NCBI GenBank assembly: GCA_950022655.1
Contig: OX465587.1
Span: 29,081,716-29,145,715, forward strand
DNA: 64,000 nucleotides
Source: Alentia gelatinosa
Taxonomy: Eukaryota; Annelida; Polychaeta; Phyllodocida; Polynoidae
Direction of reading: 5' to 3'
This document shows, one piece after another, positions 1-10,722 of this stretch; within the stretch, counting starts at the first letter, position 1; each line of letters begins with the position of its first letter. The notes beneath the pieces are model-generated. The model saw nothing but the letters and a program-made list of their open reading frames with translations, was not told where the DNA came from and searched no databases. Position numbers and translations under genes: made by a program.

Positions 1-534
1 TACAGGAGGTCAGGGGGGATACTGTTGTAACCTAGTCAGACTCTAACTTAGTCAGAGCCGCACTTTATAGGTGTATTTCTAGATACAGGAGGTCAGGGCA
101 GAATCCTACCGAGTCAGACTCTTAAGCCTGATGCCCATCTACCGATTTAGGGTTGAGCGATTAGTTCCCAAATCATATAGGAGTCGGTGAACTTGTCGCA
201 GGCAAATTATGTAACCCTTCTTTCGACCGGCGGACATTGAGGAGAAGGGGTGGTGGATATTAGTCCTAAGCAAATCGGTCTACTAATCATGGCTCACCCT
301 TGCCTAGCTGTCCTACATCTACCGACTACAGCCGACTCCGTTAGGATGTCTTGGGTGTGACAAATTACCGTCCGTTTGTCGCCGACAAAGGTACATGAAT
401 TTTCCGAAATCGGTAGATGGGCATTGGGCTTAACCTAGTCAGAGCTGCACTCTATAGGTGTAAATATATCTAGATACAGGAGATCAGGACAGAATATTGT
501 TGTAACCGAGTCAGACCCTAACCTAGTTCAGTGT
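1..534. repeat. About 84-bp tandem repeat split by a family A MITE
   Basis: The motif 'TACAGGAGGTCAGG' followed by 'CTAGTCAGACTCTAAC' and 'CACTTTATAGGTGTA' occurs at 1, 84 and about 475. The middle unit is broken between 121 and 434 by a MITE. Comparing the units gives the empty site. Confidence 0.7.
126..429. mobile_element. Family A MITE, TTAA-flanked
   Basis: Inverted ends with the core ATGCCCATCTACCGATTT (left) and its complement AAATCGGTAGATGGGCAT (right), flanked by TTAA at 122-125 and 430-433. The neighbouring tandem unit shows the uninterrupted site, so TTAA is the duplicated target. That points to a piggyBac-like mobilising transposase. No coding capacity. Confidence 0.8.
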
Positions 535-884
535 TAGCTGCTCTGTGCATTCCGAGTAGCTCTGATCGGAATTCTAGCATACGAATGGTGAGTTTCTGAG
601 TAGGATATCCCTGGAGTTGTCCTATCTTTCCGCAGAGAATTACCGGCGGTATGCCGTTTATACCATCCTTGGAAGCTGCCTCATATTGGCTTTGCTAATT
701 GTGTCTTTTTACGTTGGTTTAACCTACGTTTGTATGGAAGAGCGATTTGTAATCGAATTCAAACGTCTAAATTGAAAAAGAAGAAATCCCTGAGAGCAAA
801 TAAGAAATAGATTAAAACTGTCCGGTATCATTTTCCTCAAACCTTCAGAATATAGTAGATGTATAGTACTACACATCTAAGTTT
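535..884. other. No supported feature
   Basis: Mixed sequence with no long frame and no repeat that I can match inside the window. Confidence 0.5.
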
Positions 885-1625
885 TAAAGTTTCTAGGTAA
901 CATTCCTTGTTTTCGAAAGAATCGCAGAAAACCATATTTTTCAGTACATTTCCTCTGCAAATCAAACAAATGTAAATGGCTCTATTTTACCTATTAAGAT
1001 TGGATAAACTGGACAAAACGTTAACTCTACGCAATTGGCATAATAATGAACCAAAAGGAACCAGTTTTGACTGGTAATTTACAATATTTCAAAATCGCCA
1101 GGTGGCGTCACAGTAAATTGTAGGATATGCCTTTAAAGGCAATTGACGGTGGCGCCAACTGGTGATTTTCAAATGTTCTGATTCATCCATTAAAATTGGT
1201 GGGTTTTGGCACATTCCAAACTAAAAAGACCTAGATTTGAGTTTTGTCTACTTTGATCTAATCCTATAGGCAAAATAGGCCCTTTTTCATATGGCTTTAT
1301 TTATGTAGGAAATGTACTGAAAAATTCTTTCAAAAACAAGGACGGTGACCTATGATTCTTAAAACTAAAATAGGTAGCACTATACATATACTTTATTCTG
1401 TGAAAGTTTGATGAAAATGACATGGGTTTTACTATGTGAAAAACAACTTTTTAGAATTTCTATATAATCTAATATAAAATGATCATAATATTGATCGCTA
1501 AATCAAAATCTAGCATGGTGACCCCCGATTTTTAATCCAGAAATGTGCACTACGATACGTAGAGATCATTGTATTCAATTTTTAGAAAAATGACATGGGT
1601 TTTAATTTTCACGCCAAATCGACCG
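885..1625. mobile_element. Family G foldback element
   Basis: The left part (885-1130, with 'CATTCCTTGTTTTCGAAAG' and 'AGTACATTTCCT') reappears inverted at 1190-1358. The centre is 'GATATGCCTTTAAAGGCA'. An AT-rich tail to about 1625 carries 'ATGACATGGGTTTTA' twice. One-arm or partial copies lie at 46555-46830 and 50815-51360. Confidence 0.55.
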
Positions 1626-1636
1626 ACATGCTTTAA

Positions 1637-1952
1637 ATCCGGATGCCCATCTACCGATTTAGGGTTGAACGCTTAGTTACTAAATTGTATAGGAGTCGGT
1701 CACCTTGTCGCAGGCAAATTACGTAACCCCTCGCTCGATCCGCACACTGATAGAATAGGTGTATGGTCCACTAATCGCTGGGGGAGGGCAAAAACCAAAG
1801 AAACCGAGTGTTCACTAATCGCTGGGTAGCCTTGCCTAGCTGTCCTACATCTACCAAATCCGTTAGGATGGCTAGGCTGAGACAAATTACCCCCCGTTTG
1901 TCGCCGACAAACGTACATAAATATTCCAGAATCGGTAGATGGGCATTGGGCT
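1637..1952. mobile_element. Family A MITE, TTAA-flanked
   Basis: About 316 bp with the same inverted ends as the copy at 126, and TTAA at 1633-1636 and 1953-1956. The interior has 'CCACTAATCGCTGGG' and 'GTTTGTCGCCGACAAACG'. Short open frames across it are repeats, not genes. Confidence 0.8.
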
Positions 1953-2154
1953 TTAACATCTGGTTTGTGAGTTCTACCCAATATTTGCCTTGCCGTTGAG
2001 TGTGTCTTGAGCACCCACAGCTCCTGATCTAATAGTGGGTATTTGCACAGTGTAATGGCTGGGTTTGGGTTAGACTTGGGTGTCCTCAGACTAAGCACAC
2101 ACTCCTGTGAGACTTGGAGTGGGGAGACCTGGACCATGGCCAGATTCACACGTT

Positions 2155-3009
2155 ATAAGGCCCGTTTTCATTGGTCAACGAAAATGGTGTAGACAAAGTT
2201 TTCATTATTACTATATACCCATGCCGTATATACTGTAAATACGTACCGTTTTGGCATATGACGTAAAAATACTGTACGGACCACCCAGCCATACACATTT
2301 ATTAAAATTTTGGTTGTTAAGAAAAATGAAATAGATTTTTTAATTTTAATTTTCGGGTATATAGTAAATATATAACGTCCAACCATGCTTGTACAAGTCA
2401 CAGAACTTGATGCTACTTTACCGTTTGTACGGAACTCGGCATAAATGCCTCGGTCCGTATAAACGGTAAAGTAGCATCTCGTTCTGTGACTTGTACAGCA
2501 TGGTCAGGACGTTCTATATAATTACATACCTTTGGCCGAACGTCTATGAAATACTACCCGCTATTAGGGATACAGTATAAATAATGTTCGGGCGCACTGC
2601 GCCTGTAGTAAATATTCGGGCGCACTGTGACCATCGGGTCAATTGGTACATATGATAAGTTTATAAAATGGCCGTTTTTTTATATTTCGGTATGTAATAA
2701 TAAGAAAACGTAGTGACTGAGTCCGTAGGAATGCCATTCTCGGCCTTATGATGCCATGAATACGTCCCTCTGCCTGCGGCATCGGGACATATTTATGGCA
2801 TCAAAAGTCCTCGAACGGCCATCCCTTCGGGCTCAGTAACCACGTTTTCTCTTAGTATTCCTAATAGCCTATTTACATTGGCCCTCACCGATCTTCAGTC
2901 AGACACCACCGACGGACCTTTAGCACTGCTGAGGCAAAATGGAAATGGGCTTTTATGAAAATTTGAAAAACCTACACCATTTTTGTCGGTCGATGGAAAC
3001 GGGCCTTAT
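2155..3009. mobile_element. Family H element with long inverted ends and nested hairpins
   Basis: The ends 2155-2192 and 2972-3009 are inverted copies (AAGGCCCGTTT.CATTGG and CTACACCATTTT cores), about 38 bp with few mismatches. Inside lie a hairpin at 2383-2510 with arms of about 50 bp (TACTTTACCGTTTRTACGGA core) and, at about 2520-2880, a second foldback with copies near 28560-28920 and 34680-34925. Confidence 0.65.
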
Positions 3010-3111
3010 AAGACATTTTCCACTGGCTGACCAAACGCCACCATTCATCGATCTGGCGTCGCTGGTTCCCCACTGCAGATCGGTGGTGAATAGTTGGCCA
3101 GTGAAAATGGC

Positions 3112-3823
3112 TTATGAAGCCCAATACAGATCTACCGATTTCCCAACATTGATGTACCTCTGTTGGCGACAAAGGAGCAGTAATTTGTCTCAGGCGAGGC
3201 ATCCTAATTGAGTCGGCCCTGGGACCTGTTTCACTAGTTTCGTGACATGTCTAGATGGCGTCTGTGACACCATATGGACAAATCAACACAAGTTGCGGCA
3301 CTTGGGACAAGACAGACCCCAAACACGGTGTGTCCAGCTTCAAAAGTATTAGACAGTGTCACTCACCTTCCGTGAGAATTAAGCAATGAAACTATAACAC
3401 GAGTAAGGGACATATAACCTACAATCGTACCAAATGTGAGGTGAATCGGTGGTTCCAAACCGCTGATATTTGACATCAACTGTGACATGCGTTTTGAAAC
3501 CCGACAATAAATTTCAGCTGTTGCTTGCACTGTTGGTGCCACTGTTGATGTCTGTCTAGCTCTAATGTCACAAAACTACTGAAACAGGTCCCAGGTCGGT
3601 AGATGTAGGACAGCTAGGCAAGGGTCAGCCAACAATTAGTGAAACCACCTCATTGAGATGTTCTTTAGTCTCCGACGATTGTCCTTTGATGTCCCTAAAT
3701 CATTCACCAAAAGTTTATCAACATATTGTTAAATCTAGCCGCCGACTTGGCCCAGGTGTTATGTAATTCACCTGCAACAGGTTCACCGACTCCTTTACGA
3801 TTTGGGAACTAACCGTTCAGCCC
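3112..3823. mobile_element. Diverged family A MITE, split by a family J MITE
   Basis: Left part 3112-3217 (CAGATCTACCGATTTC, then 'GTTGGCGACAAAGGAGC'). Right part 3595-3823 (GGTCGGTAGATGTAGGACAG, then 'GTTTATCAACATATTG' and an 'ACGATTTGGGAACTAA' end). The interruption matches intact sequence in the copies at 15084 and 63619. The right end runs into the family B element. Confidence 0.65.
3218..3594. mobile_element. Family J MITE nested in family A
   Basis: Inverted ends CCTGGGACCTGTTTCACTAG and its complement, followed on both sides by GTGACAT/ATGTCAC; 377 bp. The empty site GGCCCTAGTCGG is seen in other family A copies. A lone right end lies at 6509-6532. Confidence 0.75.
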
Positions 3824-4113
3824 TTTATCCTAACCCTAATATGAAATCCTATAGGGTTCTGTATGCCACGCTGACTGGCATACAGAGTTTTATATGCCAC
3901 TAGTGGCATACAGAATCGTTATCACATAATATTCCAAAATACAGGAGATAGGGTAGGATAAAATAAAAACCTGATTCGTTTTAATCGTGGCCACCGCATT
4001 CCACTCCTGGAGTTTTGGCTCCGGACTTCACTCGGCTTTGCCTCATGAAGTCACTATGTCAAACTCCAGTCATGGCATATGGTGGCCAAGATTAAAACTC
4101 ATCCAGTTTTACG
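3824..4113. mobile_element. Family B MITE (TTTATCCTACCCCTAATA ends) with hairpin
   Basis: Starts TTTATCCTAACCCTAATA and reaches GGGTAGGATAAA at 3952-3963. It then continues as a long hairpin (AACCTGATTCGTTTTAAT at one end, ATTAAAACTCATCCAGTTTT at the other) whose tip contains CACTCGGCTTTGCCTC. Near-identical arrangements lie at 21938-22380 and, inverted, at 41195-41515. Confidence 0.65.
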
Positions 4114-4887
4114 ATAGAATCTCTAGATGTGTATTGGGCTTAAGGAGGCTGGCAGGACGAGGACCACACCTAGAAGTGTCCGCTCCGGAAATCAATGTTT
4201 GCTCTGGGGTATCTGCAACGTGGCAAGCCAGAAATCACTTACTGGGCTTTCAGTATAATCCACACCTCTTTCTTCTTTTTCCTTTTTTATCATCCTTGTG
4301 GGTCTTTCACAAAGCTCAAGTTGGGCCAGCCTTTTCGTCGAGTTCGCTAGAGTGTAAGAGGAAATAGATGGTAGTTAGTCTGCATTCAATATGTCTATGT
4401 CTTAATCATGATTATTTACATGAAATCAATGATAGGAATTGTGAATGGGCCCATAAGGTGGATTCCTATGTAGCAAGAGCACTATCTATTCATAGGATTC
4501 TGATCTTAATTATTATAATGATAATAATAACTTAGTTATGATAATTTTTTTTCTATAAACATACAGTTCTAACACCTGTAAGGAGCGTCCACATTCAACA
4601 TTTATAAATTCCTTTTACATACGGAAATGCAAATTATAAGGATATACAAAATAAACAATACAAATACATGAGTTGAATGATGATGATGATGCTTATCTAC
4701 TACAAACTGTCCAGTCATATACAGAATACATTAACTTCGTCTTTTGTTTGAACTCTTTAACTGATCCACTTCGTTGCGTAGCTTCACTCAACCTATTCTA
4801 GAGCATCTGCCCCCTATAGTATGGGGAATTGGTATAGTTACTACAGTTTACCCTCACAGATTTGAACTTAACATGCGAGTCGCTTCT
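4114..4887. other. No supported gene; AT-rich DNA
   Basis: After the family B hairpin the sequence is unassigned. It includes a short (TGA)n tract near 4676-4691. Open frames here are short and show no family pattern. Confidence 0.45.
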
Positions 4888-5292
4888 TTTATTACCCACT
4901 GATTACGGAGTCTCCATAGGAAATGTATAGGGTACCTGGAAACAACTACCCGCAGATTCTGGCATGTCAGAATCTCGTGCAGGAGATTCCAGAAAAATGG
5001 TCCTGTCCATAATGAGGTCAAACCATCATGAACTTCGAAATAAGTTTCTTGAATGTTCATTCTATGTTAGTTATTTAGAAGCAATCATAATTATCTCATT
5101 TATCATCCAAAATCATTGTAATAACACACTTTGCATGCTAAAAGTACAGGTTAATGGCGAACTATATTATTGATGTAAGTCTACACCGAATTACTGCCAT
5201 GCTTAACATTGCTGTGGTGTCTGGAACTAAATGTATTACAGAAACATTTTTATTGCAATAGATTTGTTATTAATCTTGTAGGTGGGTTATAA
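4886..5292. mobile_element. Family K element, copy 1
   Basis: Begins TTTTATTACCCAC and ends GTAGGTGGGTTATAAA, short inverted ends. The interior (GGAGTCTCCATAGGAAATG, 'TCTACACCGAATTACTGCCA') is repeated at 6726-7085 and 40443-40822. Each copy is followed directly by the same hairpin. Confidence 0.65.
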
Positions 5293-5448
5293 ATACAATA
5301 ATGACTGGTTTTGTATACGAGTGACCGTAATCTCCTCGCAGTTGACGACGTAATATCCTCGCAAATCGCTCGGATATTACTACGCATCAACTACTCAGAG
5401 ATTACGGCCACTCATATACAAAACCAGTCATTATTGTGTATGTATTCC
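5293..5448. repeat. Long hairpin next to family K, copy 1
   Basis: The arms start ACAATAATGACTGGTTTTGT and end with its near-perfect complement at about 5423-5442. The tip holds ATATCCTCGCAAATCGCTCG. Copies lie at 7086-7232 and 40823-40975, with weaker relatives at 11645-11792, 21460-21612 and 35430-35582. Confidence 0.7.
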
Positions 5449-5487
5449 GAATTCTTTGGTCTAAATTCCCATGATCACATGACAGTT

Positions 5488-5850
5488 TTTATCCTACCCC
5501 TAATAAAAAAACGCCATAGACTTAACATAGGGAAATTTTATGTGGCAGGCCGTGACATAAAGTGTTTTTTATGCCACTAGAGTAATAACAATATTGACCA
5601 ATCAGAGAGCAGGATGTCAGCTACTATGAACACAAGTTCTCTTGGTCATTGACTCAATATTTATCTTTTAGTGATACAAAAGCATAGACGAGGTAGGGTA
5701 AATATGAAACCAAACTCGAGTTAGACTTGTCAATGTCTATGCCACTCTGGTCAGGTCTGCTCCTCACTACACTTGGCTACGCCTCGTGTAGTAAACGCGA
5801 CCTTCCCGTCGTGGCATAAACATTGACAAGTCTAACTCTCGTTTGGTTTC
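5488..5850. mobile_element. Family B MITE variant plus hairpin
   Basis: The TTTTATCCTACCCCTAATA end at 5487 and the TAGGGTAAATA end near 5690 enclose an AT-rich core. A hairpin follows (5703-5850; ACTCGAGTTAGACTTGTCA arm and its complement) with tip CACTTGGCTACGCCTCGTG. It abuts the LINE relic. Confidence 0.6.
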
Positions 5851-5990
5851 TACTAAATACATAACTTTTAGTAACTGTAGATTTCGTCTCGAGTCGAGAT
5901 AGTCCATCTTACAGGTTTGATGCAACACTTGTTCTGTTATCCTCAGAGCTCGGTTCTGAGTTACCTGCAGAGCATCCCCCAACTTTATAA
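5851..5990 (-). pseudogene. LINE reverse transcriptase C-terminal relic
   Basis: A minus-strand frame reads KLGDALQVTQNRALRI and then RRNLQLLKVMYLV, the usual thumb-region pattern of CR1/Jockey-like RTs (LQ..QNrALRi, followed by a leucine-rich LLK.MY segment). Only about 45 codons survive, cut at 5851 by the hairpin element and on the other side by unrelated DNA. Confidence 0.55.
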
Positions 5991-6037
5991 GAAGATTTTA
6001 CATTCTTGTCGGTCCAAGCTATGAAAATGGCACTTAA

Positions 6038-6467
6038 AGCCGGATGCCCATCTACCGATTTAGGGTTGAACGATTAGTTGCCAAATCGTACAGGAGTCGG
6101 TCACCTTGTCGCAGGCAAATTGCATAACCCCTCCTCGACCCGCAGCCCTCGAGGAGAGGGGGTGGAGGGTATTAGTCCTAAGCAAATCAGTCTACACTTA
6201 CCGACATGTATACCATTATGCACCTCGCCGACTACATTTATCAAAATGTTGATAAACTGATCCCCACCGATTTTGGAACATTGAAACCAAAACTTGTCGG
6301 CGACAAAAGGACGTCGGAAGGAGGTGGTTCACTAATCGTTGGGTAGCCATGCCAACTGTCCTACATCTACCAACTCCGTTAAGATGCCTTGGCTGATACA
6401 AATTACCCTCCGTTTGTCGCCGACAAACGTACATAAATGTTCCGAAATCGGTAGATGGGCATTGGCT
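6038..6467. mobile_element. Family A MITE, TTAA-flanked, long subtype
   Basis: Flanked by TTAA at 6034-6037 and 6468-6471, with family A ends. The interior carries the extra palindromic 'TTTATCAAAATGTTGATAAA' segment also seen in the copies at 15220 and 63910. Confidence 0.78.
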
Positions 6468-6471
6468 TTAA

Positions 6472-6535
6472 GCGGACACACCATCTAGACGACATCTGGT
6501 CATGTCACAAAACTAGTGAAACAGGTCCCAGGAGA
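6472..6535. mobile_element. Family J MITE end fragment
   Basis: Carries ATGTCACAAAACTAGTGAAA followed by CAGGTCCCAGG, the right end of the family J element of 3218-3594. No matching left end is nearby. Confidence 0.5.
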
Positions 6536-6725
6536 CTGAAATAGTCAAAAGAACACGAGCAGGTGCTCAATCGGAATTCATAGTAAATTTATATTGATTG
6601 CTTTCATGTAGGAGCCTCTCTTAAACGTATCTATTCATACTTGCTGATGCTCGGTTCTGTACGAGTGAATCTTCCCCTGTCTCATTCCATATGTTTCCCT
6701 GAATGTGTTGTATCGCTATTGCATT

Positions 6726-7232
6726 TTATTACCCACCCAATACTGAGTCTCCATAGGAAATGTATAGGGTACCTGGAAACAGCTACCGGGAGATTCCGGA
6801 AAAATAGTCCTCTCCATAATAAGGTTGAATCATCATGTACCCAGGTTTCTTGAATGTTTATTCAATGCTAATTATTTAGAATCAATCAAAATAATCTTAT
6901 TTATCATAAGAAAATACACTTTGTATGCTAAAATCCAAGGTTAATGGCGAACTATATTATTGGTGTCAGTCTACACCGAATTACTGCCACACTTAACAGT
7001 GCTGTGGTGCCTGGAACTAAATGGCTTACACAAACATCTTAATTGCAATAGATTTCTGATTAATCTTGTAGGTGGGTAATAAATACAATAACGACTGGTT
7101 TTGTATACAAATGACTAATCTCCTCGTAGTTGACGACGTAATATCCTCGCAAATCGCTCGGATATTACTAGGCGTCAACTACTCGGAGATTACGGCCACT
7201 CGTACACAAAACTAGGCATCATTGTTTATGTA
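6726..7232. mobile_element. Family K element and its hairpin, copy 2
   Basis: Same order as at 4886-5448: TTTTATTACCCACC start, GTAGGTGGGTAATAAATACA junction, then the ACTGGTTTTGTATACAAATG hairpin ending in CACAAAACTAGGC. That K and the hairpin stay together in all three copies suggests they are one composite element. Confidence 0.65.
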
Positions 7233-7407
7233 AAAATTAATGATACCGCGTGAATATAAGGATACGGTCAGATATTACAGGAGCAACGCTTTTCCAGTCG
7301 GATCGTTAAAGTAATCGTAGATATGAATTTGAGATCTGATTATAGCCAAGGATATCACAAAAACAGGAGAAATGGCCCACCTGCATGGGATTAGGGTGCA
7401 GAGACCA

Positions 7408-7640
7408 ATTGAAAGGTACATTTCCTGAAATTGAAAGGTACATTTCCTGAAATTGAAAGGTACATTTCCTAAAATTGAAAGGTACATCTCCTAAGATTGA
7501 AAGGTACAGCTCCTAAAATTATAAGGTACAGCTCCTAAAATTGAAAGGTACATCTCCTAAAATTGAAAGGTACATCTCCTAAAATTGAAAGGTACAGCTC
7601 CTAAGATTGAAAGGTACATTTCCTAAAATTGAAAGGTACA
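7408..7640. repeat. 22-bp minisatellite
   Basis: About 10.5 head-to-tail copies of ATTGAAAGGTACATTTCCTAAA, with alternating ATTTCC, ATCTCC and AGCTCC variants. The array is contiguous with no unique spacers. Confidence 0.9.
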
Positions 7641-7982
7641 AAAGTAGCACATTTAATAGTACAAGGCATCTCATTCAATGACAGTAATTAAGGTGATAAC
7701 ATCACATAAAGACCATTTACAAGTATAAGTGGACTGTAATTCCACGTATCTGATGGATACATATCGAAAGTTTTGATATGTCCAAATGACTATAATACAA
7801 ACTGAGACTTGAACCATAGTATAGTTATAAGTCTATCCCTCAACTTCAGGAGGGTCACAATTTATGTAAATATATATATTGAACGACACCAAAAGTGTAT
7901 TTAATTGCTGTGGGGGTGAGTTGAACCGTTTATCCGCCAATAGCCTCCCAGGATGAATATACAACAACAGGTGTGAGTGATT
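7641..7982. other. No supported feature
   Basis: AT-rich sequence. The segment ACAACAACAGGTG near 7961 is mirrored by CACCTGTTGTATG at 8631, across the MITE at 7983-8602, so an older element may surround it. Confidence 0.4.
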
Positions 7983-8602
7983 CAGGGGTCTGTTACATAA
8001 ATTTTGTAAAGGTCATGTAAAAGATCGTACAATGGTCGTAGTGTGCATATCATTACATTCATGGTTTTGGTCGTACACATAAGACACGATCAAATGAGAA
8101 TGGCAAATATCGTTACATAAACATTGACCTACATCGTGCAAATGGTCTTATATCGTCCAAAATCGTCCTAGCATACGACACATCTAAAGGGGGTCGTGGG
8201 TGTCGATTCATGTATTAATTTAATTTATTCAGAACTAAAATTAAAATGTATAGTTGCATAAAGCATATAAGACCATTGGTAATATAAGAAATAAACAAGA
8301 TATAAGATACAAGCTACATATATCATATCATATATGGGTTGAATACCAGAAGGCTGAATGATCATTAACACTGGAACCCAATACATCATAATCAGTGTGT
8401 GTGGATGGGGAGGGGGGTGCATAGCTTCCACATAGTAGACCTATGACCCCTTACGATCTATGTCAAAGATACAATAGTTTGTACTCCTGATTCATGTGTC
8501 TCCCTGCGATACATTTTATGTAACCAGATTGGACAAGGATCGTCAACGAGATCGCATCGTACAATTGGTCGTATCGTTCAAAATTTATGTAACAGACCCC
8601 TT
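7983..8602. mobile_element. Family L MITE, hAT-like ends
   Basis: Inverted ends GGGGTCTGTTACATAAATTT (from 7985) and its complement (to about 8600). The left end starts CAGGGG, as in many hAT elements. The 8-bp flanks GAGTGATT and GAGTTAAT agree at 6 of 8 positions. The interior has many ATCGTAC/GTACGAT-like words. No coding frame. The hAT call is tentative. Confidence 0.6.
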
Positions 8603-8829
8603 GAGTTAATTAGCCTCTCGTGGTATACACACCACCTGTTGTATGGATCAGACCATTGTACCTGTGGCTTAACGTGAGGAGCGGCGGTCCCTTCAACCCC
8701 TGTACATGCACCCTGTGTGTTCAGTGAACTATTTAACGTGACAGACAAACGTCTGAACCTGCCGCTGTAAACAACTCCATGGAGCGGGCGCGGAGCCCAG
8801 CACTAGTTCCCTGTACTGGTGTGTGTTAA

Positions 8830-9523
8830 CCCTTTAAACAGAGCATGATGCCTCTAGGTATTCACCTGGCTACTGCAGCATGAGGCCTCTAGGTATTCCC
8901 GTGGCTACTGCAGCATGATACCTCCGGGATTTCCCGTGGCTACTGGAGCATGATGTCTCCAGGCATTCCCCTGGCTACAGCAGCATGATACTTCCAGGCA
9001 TTCCCCTGGCTACAGCAGCATGGTGCCTCCAGGATTTCTCCTGGCTACAGCAGCATGATGCCTCCAAGCATTCCTGTGGCTACAGCAGCATGATGCCTCT
9101 ATAGGTATTCCTGTGACTATTGCAGCATGATGCCCCCAGGCATTACCCTGGCTACAACAGCATAATGTCTCCAGACATTCCCCTGGCTACAACAGCATAA
9201 TGTCTCCAGACATTCCCCTGGCTACAGCAGCACGATACCTCCAGGTATTCCCTTGGCTCCTGGAAAAATGATGCCTCAAGGCATCCCCATGCATATTGGA
9301 TCATGATGCCTCCTGGTATTCCTACAGAAATTAGGGTCTTTGTCTGAGACAAATTCGTCTTTACTAGAACACTGAGACTGGTTTATCTCCTGTAATTATT
9401 GGCGAAATTTACCCCTGAAAAGGACAGAATCTTATGAGATTTTTAACCCTGTGAGACATATGAATCCCACCGTGTGAATTGCACTCAATGATGTACATTG
9501 AATCGGGTGCTGCAGAGAAAGGG
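8830..9523. mobile_element. piggyBac-like MITE filled with a 35-bp minisatellite
   Basis: TTAA at 8826-8829 followed by CCCTTTAAAC, and GAGAAAGGG followed by TTAA at 9524-9527. CCCTTT ends on TTAA are typical of piggyBac-type elements. Most of the interior is the array at 8845-9330. Compare the smaller relative at 14481-14872. Confidence 0.65.
8845..9330. repeat. About 35-bp minisatellite (GATGCCTCCAGGCATTCC)
   Basis: About 13-14 diverged copies of a unit containing AGCATGATGCCTCCAGGCAT and TCCCCTGGCTACAGC. Each unit holds a short palindrome (GCCTCCAGGC). Confidence 0.88.
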
Positions 9524-10054
9524 TTAACTAAAGGCTTGGCTTTTAATCCCAGGGACCTTTGACCGCTTCCATGAAGCTGGTTATAATCCGCCAAACCCAC
9601 CAGAATCTGGATCAATCCAGCGGAGATTATACAGTCACTCATATCAACCCCTAGTTTGATATCCACACGGACTTTAAAATCCCCTTCTATATTCTACGTG
9701 AAGGGGGGTCTTTGTGGCGAGGAAAAGGAAACACGAGAGGATTTCTATTGACGCTGTTGAGAGGATAATGGAATTACGTGCTGGATCTTAGCGCGGGACG
9801 TCGCAGAACGGAGCAGAGGGAGTAAGGTAAGGGATCAGAAGAACGGGGCTTGAGTGGGATTGACAAGGTGGTATTCATGTATTTCACAGGGCGTTTGTCT
9901 GAGACAAATCCTGTTAAGATTCTGTACCCTGTAAAGCGGGATTCACAAGGTGGGATTCATGTACTTCAAAGGGTGTTTTTCTGAGACAAATCTTGCTGAG
10001 ATTCTTTACCCTGTAAAGCGGGATTTACACGATGAATTTCATATACCTCGCAGG
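9524..10054. other. No gene; start of repeat-rich tract
   Basis: After the MITE the sequence is unassigned to about 9880. It then has two to three diverged copies of a unit with GTCTGAGACAAATC and CCCTGTAAAGCGGGATT that lead into the next array. Confidence 0.5.
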
Positions 10055-10722
10055 GTGTGAAGTACACCTGTCTCAGGTACATTAGTCTTTGAAAGTGAAT
10101 GCTGCCTTAGACTGGGGAAAGTTTTGAGGTATACCTATCTGAGGTATATTGGTCTCTATATGTGAATCCCGCTTTAGATTAGCGGAAAGGTGTGAAGTAC
10201 ACCCGTCTCAGGTACATTAGTCTCTATGTGTGAATCCCGCTTTAGTCTAGGGAAAAGGTGTAAAATACACCCGTCTCAGGTACATTAGTCTCTATGTGTG
10301 AATCCCGCTTCAGTCTAGGGAAAAGGTGTAAAATACACTCGTCTCAGGTACATTAGTCTCTATATGTGTATCCCGCTTTAGTCTAGGGAAAAGGTGTAAA
10401 GTACACCCGTCTCAGGTACATTAGTCTCTATGTGTGAATCCTGCTTTAGACTGGGGGAAAGGTGTGAAGTACACCCGTCTCAGGTACATTAGTCTCTATA
10501 TGTGAATCCCGCTTTAGACTAGTGAAAAGGTGTAAAATACACCCATCTCAGGTAAATTAGTATCTATGTGTGAATCCCGCTTTAGTCTAGGGGAAAGGTG
10601 TAAAATACACCTATCTCAGGTACATTAGTCTCTACGTGTGAATCCCGCTTTAGTCTAGGGAAAAGGTGTAAAATACACCCGTCTCAGGTACATTAGTCTC
10701 TATGTGTGAATCCCGATTTAGA
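10055..10722. repeat. About 63-66-bp minisatellite
   Basis: About ten copies of a unit with ACACCCGTCTCAGGTACATT, AGTCTCTATGTGTGAATCCC and GCTTTAGTCTAGGGAAAAGG. The first copies are more diverged, the last ones nearly identical. Confidence 0.9.

Noticed and set aside
7408..7640. Possible CRISPR-like repeat array
   Set aside because: Units are contiguous 22-mers with no unique spacers, in animal DNA with no cas-like genes.
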